A DNA stretch of 64,000 nucleotides, from contig NC_054755.1 in assembly GCF_018143015.1 (NCBI RefSeq), positions 12,564,124-12,628,123 of the forward strand. The letters run 5' to 3'. The position numbers and the translations under genes were made by a program. The notes below the pieces were generated by a model, which was not told the origin of the DNA, ran no database searches, and saw only the letters and a program-made list of their open reading frames with translations. The DNA is from Lytechinus variegatus (taxonomy: Eukaryota > Echinodermata > Echinoidea > Temnopleuroida > Toxopneustidae). This document shows, in pieces, positions 47,829 to 60,000 of the stretch (position 1 is the first letter of the stretch; every line of letters starts with the position of its first letter).

Positions 47829-48612
47829 GATAGGAGAGCTTTGGAGGACCTTTGAAAGACCAAATGTTAACAAGGTCTTACAGCATTCTCCAAGATAACT
47901 GAAATTTGTCATCTCTTCAGAATGGTTCAGAAAGACCCCTCAAAGAATTTTGAAAGACTGATGGATATTTCTTGTCTTCAAGGGTGTAAGAGTTCAGATT
48001 TTTATCTAATTTCAGATTTTTTGGTTCTTATTTTCAGCTTAATTTCAGCTTATTTTTTGCTTTCCTCTGTACAAAGGCAATAGAGCTCTTTCTGTTTCAG
48101 ACTTTTTCGACACTCTTCAGCTTTTTTTCAGATCTTTTTATTTGTCACCACTCACACCCCTGTGTCTTACACTAGTTCTGTAGAGATCTTCCAATGATCT
48201 TTCAGAGATCTTTTATGCAACAAGTGATCTTTCAGAATTCTTTCCATGGAAGTTGCCTGGTCTTTCAATGATCTTTACTTACCTGACCTTTCAATGATCT
48301 CTCATAAGTCTTACAATAATCTCCTCAAAAATCTTGGGAGACTGTTGAAAAACCTTGCAAAGACTAATAAGAACTTTGAAAGTTCATTGAAAGACTGCCG
48401 AAAGTCCATTTTCCTGTAAGACCGCTGAAAGACTGTTTTGAACTGTTTTAAAAAGTTTGGGGACTCACAAGGACCACGTAGATCAATGAAAGATCCATCA
48501 AGAATCATGAAAGACCTCGGAGATCTTTGAAAGTTTGTTGAAAGACCCTTGAAATATCAAGCAAGTATCGTGGTCTTACAGCAGTCTTTCAGAGGTCTTG
48601 CTCTCTGGGATG
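47829..48612. repeat. Degenerate CTTTCA/TGAAAG mosaic repeat
   Basis: A ~780-bp stretch is built from GAAAGACC, TTTGAAAGACT, CTTTCAATGATCTTT and GGTCTTACAG motifs in both orientations. The left side is mostly CTTTCAATGATC and the right side mostly TGAAAGAC, as in a worn fold-back element. Ends AGGAGAGCTTTGGAGGACC and GGTCTTGCTCTCTGGGA are roughly inverse. Confidence 0.5.
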
Positions 48613-51600
48613 GGGGTTTCAATACCTTCGCTCCTGTGCTGCACAAAGAAAATCACGAATGGGATGATTTAATCACTCAGACAAACACATCACAATGCAT
48701 ATTAAATTGCTTTTTAAGCCGTTGAATACAGATTTGAGCAAATTCTTCGTCCAAATCTGACCTTTTCTTCCAAAAATATTGCATTTGTTTTATTCAGTTT
48801 GCTTGAAAAAAAAAACAACCCCATTTTTCGCATTTTACATTCAGTCGGATGAAGGCAACATAACTATATTTGTAAAGGCCTAGAGTTGAGAACAAAAAGT
48901 CCAAATAACACAAATACACCACAGTCATGAATTGCCTTGTATAAATGTCAAACGTCAGTTTAATTAGTTCTCGTTTTTTTTTCTTCATCATTTTTGCACA
49001 TCCTCCAGTGAACACTTTCTTTCCAACACGTTTTAAAATATGCATACTTGTACATGATACATTACATAATTACATAAATACACAAACAAGAGTAATAGTT
49101 ATTTATGGACTGTTCTATATACACTGCCGTTGTTTACCAAAGTAAGAAACACCACAAATATCATTCTCGTTAAGAGTTGAGCAACAACAAAAAAGAAAGG
49201 AAATACACGAATAACAATTGCAGTGCGTTAAAAGCAGAAAAAAATCGCGTGAATAAAAAAGAATATGAATTTTCAAACTATACATAATTTTACAAAACTG
49301 AAAAGTGATTCAGCTGATGCGAATCTGAATTCCATCCGACGAAGATGAGCCCCCGTTTCTTGCATGTGATTAATTTCTTATAAAAAAAACAAATGTAAAA
49401 ATGTGGCATACATAAATATTGCCCCAGATATTGAAATGATATATTTTTAAAGTTTAATTAATGCACATATGTTACTTTACAGTTCAGATATTTCTTATCG
49501 CAGTCCATTTAGAAGGTCAAGATATGTACACAGGATATAAGGGGAGATGCTATACATAATAGAGGCAACAGAGCAATTACATGTATATAAAGAAAGAAAA
49601 ATAAACACTGCTGGGAAGTAAGGTGACTTCATTATTTTACAAATACTGAATGAATAAAAGAATTCCTTTTTCATCAGGATATTTCAAGCTATTGGGTTTT
49701 AAAACTGATCATCATCTTTGCACCATTTTGAAATGCAAATTCCATAAAGTTTTCATTAAAAAATGAAATCAGATATTTTTCAACCAGATATATATATATA
49801 TCTTAAAACCTTATAAATAAAGGGTAAAATGCTATTTTATTTACTGTTTTGGAGCCACAGATGTTACCGTTTTGTGAATTTTGAAAAGTGACAATTTGGC
49901 CTTTTAATGCAAGCACAATTATGCACTACTTGAACCAATCAGGTTTTACAGAACAAGTTTATCAATGAAGGCAAAAACATTCCTGCAAAATTATCCTGCT
50001 CAAACATGTGGAGCAAGATAATAATGGCATTATGGAAAAGAAGTAGTTTAATAATGCAATATCCTGAATAGAAAGAGATTAAATTGGACCAATAGTGAAT
50101 TTATGAACTCAATTACTGTAGAGGAACAAATTCAAGGTTTATTATGTTACATGCTTGCAAGAAATGATAATTACAACATTCATTAATGCCTTGTAAAGTC
50201 TACACTATCCAATAAATACATATGAAAAGTGATTAAAAAGTCCTAAACTTACTGTGATTAAAAAGACACATTAACCTATGGAGAAATAGTAACTCATGTA
50301 TATATATCACCCTGAAGTAGTAACAATGATGAATTCTGAAACAGACTCAAATGTTGGACTAAAACATTTCAGTTCTCCTTTGCCTTCATAAAAACATACT
50401 TGTACATGACTACACACATACTGTGACTTCTTTAGCCTAAAATATGACCAACATTGTCACTTTTACATGTAAACTTGGGGTTGCTAGGGAAAATGGCTAA
50501 AGTCGCTCTAAGGCTTCCTGCAATGGAGCCATTCTGGCAATAAAATGGCAGAAAGTAGATTAAAACTTTAGCAGGCCTAGTCAACATTCAAACCAGGGTT
50601 TTCAAAGGCCTGTTAACTCCGCTGGATTGACCACGAGGTTTAGGCGAACAGCATTTGCCTCCCAGCCGCGATTATCATATTTATATCTACTTAGCCTACA
50701 AGCATGTGGTCTATTTATCAGATAATCCACTAGGTTGAGAAAACAGAATAGATAGAAATGTATGGACGACAGGTCTAGGAACATAAATTCTACTAGTACA
50801 TATGAAAGAAGACTAAAAAGAAATAATTTAAACAGTGCAATATCCTCAATCTTACATTGTTTAACTAGAATTACATATAGTTTACTTTATTACATTATAT
50901 ACATGGAATCTATAATGCCTTTTTACACATATGATTTCTAAAACTTAGGGAAACACTATCTAAAAAATAAGAGAGTAAAAAAATAAGGCCCATAGCATGG
51001 CAAGCAAACTTGTTCTCATATTAGAAAACTGAGAGGAAATAAAAATTCAAAAACTTAATAATATCCAAGCACCAGTAACCCAATTTAATTCACATATACA
51101 TGATAACGTCAATTTGCCAACTTCAAATTGAAAGCGACATCACCCCCCCCCCTCCAAGTCAAGTCAATGTTGATCAAACTTGAGAGCGTGAAGGGGCAGG
51201 CACAGAACTTTGATTTTTAAATATAATTGAATGCCTTTGAAAAGAGGGTTTGAACCAAAGTGAACTAGATGGACTATCAACTGTGTACAAGAGAAGTTCA
51301 TGCCTTCCCCATTTTCAAATCTATTGCACACTTAACTCCCAAATTTTCAATAAAACTTTCACAATATCATCAAATCGACCCTCCTATAAGAATTCAGGAA
51401 CAAGTTTAATTTCAAGTTGATCCCTCAGTTTCCAATTATCGTGAGAATAAGACATTTCAATGAATAATATGACATCTGTGACCTTTGACTCTGATATCCC
51501 CCAACTAGTCGTTGTCACTTCCATATGCATACTTTACTTGTAATCAAGTTTCAAATCAGACAGTTCTTCAGTTATGGCGAGAACAAAAACAGGACAGACG

Positions 51601-53339
51601 TATGAATACCCCAGGCATAACAATGGGCGGAGTCATAAAATCCATGAACCGACTATAAAAAGTTCTACTGTTTTTACATCAAATTTGAATTATTTGCTTC
51701 AGAAAACCCTGTCTCACTTAATGTGTGAAGATGTATATCTTCATCATATAAAGACACTTTACTGACTCTATACAGTGAAAAAACATATCGTATCCAAGTA
51801 AAATTCTGAAAACTTTTACTAGTTAGCATCATCATCTTTAATACACAAGCCAATGGCAGATCCAGACAAGGTTGAATGCCCCCCCCCCTTTATATAGCAA
51901 AATCTCAGAAAATTGAAAATTGAGAATTGGATATTTGCAGCCCTCACTTTCAAAACCCTGAATCCGCCACCGGAAGCAATGATGTTTCTTCATATGAAAA
52001 CAATAGTACTTTGAGTTAAAAAAAAAAAACAAAAAAAAAACAGGCATTTATGAACATGCAGCACTTAAAAGATACATACTGTAAGCAAGCTTCTCCCAGT
52101 TATCACATACAGGCTTCCCCACACGTAATGTACAAAATTGTCCATTAACTGGGAAGTATCATACTAGATAGTATACTGACCGAGCACCTATTAACCGGGT
52201 CATAAATGGAGATAAAGATCATAGGAGATTAACACTGTACACTTTACACTATTACCCCATCTCGATCAGACGGTCGTGGATTCAAATCCTACTCCAGGCG
52301 TTAATTTTCCTTCAGCAAGAAATTCATCCATATTGTGCTGCACTCAACCCAGGTTAGGTAAATAGGGGTGCGGCAGGTAATTATTCCTTGACATGCAGAG
52401 CACATAACACCTGCTTTGCTATTAAAGGGCATGGTTTTTATGCCGCATTTATGAGCAATTTGAGACTTCTGATAAAAGTTATTGTTAGTGTCAATCAAGT
52501 TGGATATTCATGTTTTCTCTCGTACTAGGAAAATGTTTTCCCACTGAAAATTCACCACGGATTGAAAAATGTTCTTTTGGCATTACATGTGATACATTAT
52601 AACAGCTAAGTGGTTTAAAGTAGGGAAAACCGTAAATTGCGTATTCACTGCCTAATGAATATGCATGCTTTGATACAGAATTATACTGTATACACAATGA
52701 TACGCCAAACCAAGTCATAACCATTTATTGACAGGATTGGAACCAAAAACAAGGAAAATAAATCACAAGTTGGTTTGGAGTACGAGTTATCACTGCGGGA
52801 AACTAAAATGAAAATAATCATAAATAGCATATAATGACGAGTCTCAAAATCTCATATTTAACTGGACACTATACATAAAGCAACGAGATATACCTCCCCA
52901 TTAACTTCATATTAGACATTGGCTTCATCCATGCATACAATACCAAATATACAAATGATGTTATCCCATTCATCAAAAGGTTATAACCAAGGTTGCTTAG
53001 GACATATTTTACTTTTATTAGATACAGATGGCACCATTGTAGAAACATAATCCGTCAAAGTCCTTTGGAAGCGCACAGCGACGCCATATCATAATGTGAT
53101 ATGCGCTGTACAAGAACTTTTTATCTCAATTGATATTATTAATTAATAATGTTACCATTATCACACAGTCATCAACCTCATCTTATACATATCCCAGTTA
53201 AGCAGGACGCATAATGGTCCCATGGAGAAGGAACCCCATGGTTACCTGTATAAAACAGATATATTTCCACAATTAAATATTTCATGGTCGTTGAGCAGAC
53301 AAAAAAAGACAAGTGAACATTTAATTTAAACACTTGAGG
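48613..53339 (-). other. Probable long 3' UTR or intergenic DNA of the kinase gene, with repeat relics
   Basis: No coding sequence is supported. Minus-strand AATAAA signals are frequent (for example complementary to TTTATT at 48788-48793 and near 49838), so the UTR end cannot be fixed. It contains a small MITE (51854-51970, ATGGCAGATCCAGAC / GAATCCGCCAC ends), a SINE 3' part (52255-52430, CGTGGATTCAAATCC...CACTCAACCCAGGTTAGGTA) and a SINE tail (53055-53125, GTCCTTTGGAAGCGCACAGC). Confidence 0.4.
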
Positions 53340-53960
53340 TGGACATTTTGAACACTTGAATTGAAACACCTGAATGCGGTGAGAACTGTGCTAACAAAAC
53401 CGGTACAACAATGCGGCTATTAGAATATATAGGTTTCATTTTGCAACAGGTAACTTATTTTTTTTCATGATCAATCACTTTGTTTGAATTGAATCATATA
53501 TGTGAAAACTGTGCAAACACAGACAATACATCAATTCAGCTTAAAACAGAATATGGGTTTCAATTTGAAACAGGAGCATTATTTGTTTTCATGTCAAATC
53601 ACTTTTGTATGCAAAGGTATAGATACGCGGTGTCATGTTATTCAAGTTGGGAGGGGGGGTTGACACAAAAGATCACCCCCCTCCACAATAGGTTCGCTTC
53701 AATTGGTCTCCTGAAACTGGTGTAAATTGTGCAAATAAACACCAATACAAAAATTCAGCTAATTGAATATATAGGTATTCAATTTGAAAGAAGAGAATTA
53801 TTTTAACATATTTCATCACTTTCGGTTTGCCTTGGTGCAGATACACGACATCACATTACTCAAGTGGGGGAGGGGGTGGGGTGGACGTGACATATCACCC
53901 CCCCTCCCCAAATGATGGATTCGCTGCTTGAATTTACGCCAGTGTTTGTTTGAAAGGGAG
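53340..53960. repeat. Three degenerate tandem copies of ~200 bp
   Basis: The order 'GTGAAAACTGTGCAAACA - AATACATCAATTCAGCT - AATATATAGGTTTCAATTTG - AACAGGAGCATTATTT - TCATCACTTTTG - GATACACGACATCA - G run - ATCACCCCCCTCC' is seen twice in full and once in part. It lies just downstream of the kinase stop codon, probably inside its 3' UTR. Confidence 0.6.
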
Positions 53961-54088
53961 TGCACCGAACCAAGAGGATATAGAGACAATCTTAAAGAGT
54001 GGATAGTTGACGGATCTCAACCGATTCTCTGAGTGTCTCGTTCCTATGGTAGGTCGTCTGTACACGGTTCAGTCCTTTGAGTGGGGAT

Positions 54089-57000
54089 CTACCAGTTACC
54101 GAGGCCTGCTCGTAAGGTCAGGAAGTAGACTTGGGAGTTGGATGGCCGTATCGACGCAAAAAACACCTGAAAATGGATAAAAATTAATTTAAGATGCTAT
54201 TGAAGTAGTAAAATAGTAGTACATGCTACACTCCTTATCAATGACAAAAAAAATCATACCTGATTTTATTATTCACTACATGTATCTTCCCGTAATGCTA
54301 ATTAACTTTCTAAACTACAAATTGCTAATAATCAAGTTTCAGGCCCTCATCAGTCACCTTCTATCCATTGATTGCTCTTATTATAGAATACATTCCTTCT
54401 TAATTTTCAGCTTGTAGAGCATCAACATCATAGTCTCCATTAAACCCAACTGTATGGTAGATCACATGAAGAAGGAAAATGAGAAATCTTAAACCAAATT
54501 TTGCATGGGAAATATGGACAAAATCCCAGTATTTCATAAAGAATAGAGACAAAAGTTGTTATAGTCTCAACGACATCATATTCAAAGCTAAAGCTCAGTG
54601 AAAACAAACCAAAAATTATGGAGACATCGCTCATGATACATAGGAATAGAAAATCCAGTTATGAGAAAAGGTTAACTCCCATAGGGATTACAGGTAAAAT
54701 GAGAACATATAAAAGATACAAACCTTATCATTCCTCTCGCAGAGGAAGCGTAGCTGTTGGCTTCGTTTGTGCATGAATACGCCGTCAAGGTGTCCAGTCT
54801 CCGCTGATCTGATCTCAATAGCCTTGTTCCCCCAGCCCATTATCTGACCAGTGCTGATATAGGCTGTAGACAATGATAAAAACATTTATATTATAATGAT
54901 GATTATCATATTGGTAGTGATGGTGATGACGGTGATGATGTAATTTTTTTCAAACCAGTATATGAAAACATGATTACATTTTGCAGAAGTCAAACATATT
55001 TGATGATAATGCTGGTGATGGTGATTGTGATGATGATGATGACGAAGATGACGATAATAATAAGAAGCATATATATATATATTGTGCCATCAATATAGAT
55101 ATAATATATTCCGATGAATTCTATTCATCATGACCCTGGCTTTAGCTTTAGCACGCGCTGCCACTTAAAGTGTAGTAACCTCTTAATCCCCCCCTCCGCT
55201 ATTTTATTCATGAGTCCACTGTTCAAACATTGGACTCATCAATAAATATATCAAACCATAACAGGCATCAATTTGGCACATTGTGACAAAAGTATGCATC
55301 AGCCATGGATTCAACCGTGGGTTTTCAAACCCACCTTTGTGAATACGGGCGAAATGGTCTGGGGCAAGCTGCATAAACCGTTGCGATCAACAAAATCAAA
55401 CGCAACTTACCAACTGAAGCAGGTAGCTCTCCCCATTGTAAGATGACATCCTTGAAAGGAACACCTCGAGTATCTACAAATACACCTTCATCTGAAAATT
55501 AAGAGGAAAATATAATATATCCATAAGAGTATTCTTACACAAAAAAAAAACGTTAAGCAAAATTTGGTACAAGCATGTCATTCCCAATATGGCTCAACAA
55601 CACGATTTCATGTACAAATTCCATCCAACTTTTGTCTCAGCCATTAGATTGTTGATTATTTTTTTTTAATACCAGTCATTGAATGTCATGTTGTCAATGA
55701 TCAGAATAGTGTCAGTGAATTTTGTTATTAACGCTGAGTGTGGCAAATGTGCCAATTTTTGTTGGAATCTATCACCCCCCCCTCCCCACCCCATCCTGTT
55801 AACTTACTGTTGAAACACATACATGTACATGAAATAGAAAAATGTAAGAGACTTACTGTTGAAGCAAAGTAAGAGGTATTTTCCCTGTGAGTTTGGTAGG
55901 ATGACTACACAGTAAGGAGTGATAGTGCCAATCTCCTGTCAAGAAAAATGAAAAAAGATATTTAGATTCGATCTGAAATCCATACCAGATAATCCACCAC
56001 AATTATTGCTGAAGAAAATATCTCTAAGCAAGTATTCATTTATCTTATTGCATCCTAGTCCTATCTCTTGATCTTAGCAATATATGACTTCCCTTATCGT
56101 TTCCTTTCTCTTTGTCTTATTGTCTGTCTCCCTGTCTCTCTTTCTCATACAAGTGCGTCTACTACAAAAGTCGAATCACTTGGGACCTCGGTAATATGTT
56201 CAATGAAGGCGATGTTGTATGACTTAAAATTTGACTGAAAAGATGTTATTAAACACATGTTTTTACACATTCTGGTCTGAAACAGTGCTTGGTTATACAA
56301 TTATTCAATTTCATGGAAAGTAGACTTATGTTGTCTACTTTTCTTTCCATGTATCCTTGTTTTCCTTTCTCTCTAATTCTTTCATTTTTCTTCACCCCCC
56401 TTGTCCTCACTCTCTCTCATCGACTCTTGTCTTCCTCCTCTCTGTCATTACCTACCCTAGTCCTCCTTCTTCCTTTATCCTATCTCGATTACTCTCCGCT
56501 GTCTTTCTTTCCCCTCTCTGTAATGATTCACTTGAGCCCCCTTCTCTTCTCTCTCTCTTACTCTCATCTTTCTCTAACCCCCTCCCTCCTCTTTGTCATA
56601 GGCATCATTCTCACTTCCTTCCTAAAACTAGTTTACTGGAAACTAGTTTAGTAGAAACTAGTTTAACGTGTACTGAGAACATTCAAAGCGATCGTCCAAA
56701 CGTTTAGAAAACTGCCTCGCGATGTAGTTTTCAAGATCACTTTGCCTTGTCAAAATGGTTTTAGCGTAAATGAAGACACAACCATTCTTCGGGAACCGAT
56801 CTTCGCAAATTTTTAGCACACTTTTCCACACGAAAGGTATAGAATGCCTACGCTGGGGTTTAAAAACATGTCACCCCACTGAGAGCATTTCCATAGTTTC
56901 CAGTAAACTAGTTTTATAAAGCGTAATGAGAACGGCCTCATCTCTCTCTCTTCAACCCCTCCCCCCTCCATCCACTCTCTGTTATACCCTACCTGAGGTG

Positions 57001-60000
57001 GTGTGTAGATATCTTGCACCGATGCTGAATCCAGGTCAATGGCATGGAATCCATTCACTGACCCATAGATGACCTTTAACCTCTGGTTGTCCTCCACAGT
57101 CAGATCAACAATCAATGGACGATGAACAAGGTTGGGGAAAGACTACAACAAAATTTTAAAAAACAGAACAAAGTTTAAGGAATCTTTTCTTTAATAATGT
57201 CATAGACTGATTCAGTTTGGGTGCTGTTTTTTTTTGTGATTTCTAAACTTGTGGTACATTTCAGGAACCCAGGTGGGTGTTTCATAAAGCTGTTCGTAAG
57301 TACGACTGGTGATCCTTCCTTGTGGTAAATGGTATATTGACTCGGTGATGGTTTAGCGCGTAAGAAGGGTTCACCAGTCGTTCTTAAAGTCGCTCGTAAC
57401 TTACGAACAGCTTTATGAAACGGCTCCCAGGCGAAGATCTCAGTAGTCCCCCCCCCCTTCCCACCCGGTACACCGGTACAGTTAAGGTTAAAGAGAGACG
57501 AAATGTAAAAGGTTCCCCTACCTTGAAGGCCATGAACTTGTGGTACGGTTTGGGAGCCCAGGCGTAGATCTCGATACTGTCTTTGAGGGCGATCACCAAG
57601 AACTTGATCTTCTCGTACTTGATGATCTTGTAATGGATGCAACCTTCAAGATCACCGACGGCAAGGAAACCACTCTTTCTCTTATCCATGGTCTGCTGCT
57701 GCTGCTTGAAGAGAAGTGGTTGGAGACAAAATGAAAGGAGTCTTTTAAATATACAAATATTGTATATATATATATATATATATATATAAGCAAAATGATG
57801 ATGTTCATCTTAAATTACAAAACTTACCCAATATACATATTTTAAATGTATATCCTTCAAGTCATAACTGTTTTAGGGCATATACTTTCATATATTCTGG
57901 CAATGCATTAAATTATACCTGCACTTTTGGGAGGGTTACAAATTATTAATAGGTTTTCATATGACTGCTTGTGATGTTAACCAATGAGTACAAATGTATA
58001 GTAGGCCTATATCCCAGGGTCCTGTACAATTTTTTTTTTTTCAACTAAATTAAATGACATATAAAATACACAGAACTGGAGGCTGTTCTGTGAGGTATAA
58101 GGGACTTTTCCCCATAGCTTTATGAATGACTCGCATCTTTTTTACTCACACTCAATGTAGCCTCTCCGTCGTTCCTCACTATCTTCTGTTTCAGCCATGA
58201 GAGGAAGTATGTCCGTAGCTTATTCTTCTTCCCTGGAAAGACAATCAGAAAAAACAAACCCTGCATGCATCATTTTAATTTCTAAAATACAGAATTCTTA
58301 GCAGGTGGATAGAATCAATCGTATCAATACACTGCAAAAGGATGAGATGTTCAGGCTAATTCAAGTGACATGCTGTACTGCCAGCAATTAATCAGAATGC
58401 TCAGTAGTGAACATATTCTACATTTTGGCCATTGAACACCTTACGATCGGTCAGCGACTCGATTTTGGTATAAAACGTGGTAACACTTGATGCGATATTG
58501 AAACATGGAACATCTTACTGTTTAAAGACCTATATCATTGTAAGAATACTTATGTTCAAATCTGCGACTTTGCTACCATCGTTATAAGAATAAAAGCAAA
58601 TCTAATACCTAGTCGTAATGACTTCATAGCAGTTATACGATCGGCTACAATCTGAAACCAATCTAGCCTTTACTAAAAAGTAAAGGCTTTCAATCATCCA
58701 AAATTGCTATCTTAGTATTCTTACAGTTTATTTGAACCTCAAATTAAAGTATTTTTTTCATTCATTTTTTCAGAAAACAAGCAAAATGCATTTCTTTTCC
58801 AAAATCTGATTGTAGACTAGTCATAAGGTGTGCGGAGGCCTTTAACTACATGTATACCATTGTTAAATTGTTATTTTTTACAACTCAAAAAGCCAACAGT
58901 AAAAACCTTTTCCAAGGCTTCAGAGTATAGAAAGGAAATGTTTACCTGCTATACACACTAGGATGTTCTGACTCTCCAGGACATCCATCTGTTGGAAGCG
59001 TTTTCTTGAGATTAGAGGATAAACCTTGCCTTCTCCTGATCTATCTAGTAACATTAAACCATTGTCTGTTCCAATTAATAGGTTCACGCCTGAATGGAGA
59101 AAGAGAGAGTGATAGCAGAATTAAGCAAAAATGCCAGCTGTAGGAATAATCTAAAAAATTGAACAGAATCCAATGAAATTACCAACCAAGTAATAATAAC
59201 AAAAGAAAGGAAAATCTAATACAAAATGTGTAATTGCAGATAAATGGAGAAAATAAGCATGGCATTTCAAGCCAGGTGTCTAGACTTTTGAAGTAATAAT
59301 AATACACTCTCCTGCAATTGTGTTGGTAATTATTTTTTGGCTTAACTTTCATGATTCCATAGAATTAGGTTTATGCAAATGAACCAGAACTAGATATCCA
59401 GTAATCTGGTGACAATTAACCTTGATTTTAAAGACTTTCTCATGAAATCATTGTTTGCTACAACTACAGGTATTTAGCTATCCACCATTTAAACTGTTAT
59501 CAATGGTAACATCAATCATATGCAGCCTACCATAGAATTGAATTACTATTCAACACCCTTGAGATTTGGTAAAAGGATATAGAAATACAAAATATTCAGT
59601 GAAAATGACTTGTTTTCCTCAGTAACTATCCATATGAATCAACATGAGTAGTACTTGGAGCTTGATTTTTAATTCCACACATATTCTTCTTCATAACAAA
59701 CAAAAAAATGAAATCGAATTGAAACTTTCAGTTTTCTTTATTTATTTGACCAATTTACACTACCATACTCACCCCATAATGAAGCACAGAGTATTTCTGA
59801 GTTAAATTTCTTCCTGTACTTTCTAATTTCTGGCATGTCGTTAAGACTCTCGGGCGTTGTTGGTTTTACGTTGACCGAGATGTTGGATCCGCGACGATTT
59901 GGTGGCGATGGTACGCTCGGTGTCGTTGGACTTGCCCCAAAGCCGAATGCTGAAAAAGATGTCTGCTTCCGCATTGGGGTCTTTGGACCACTGCCTGTGC

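Noticed and set aside
48960-49145. Possible short secreted peptide frame
   Set aside because: AT-rich open frame without start context or homologous features, inside the probable kinase 3' UTR.
56289-56707. Leu/Ser/Pro-rich plus-strand frames
   Set aside because: CT-rich low-complexity intron sequence of the minus-strand kinase gene.
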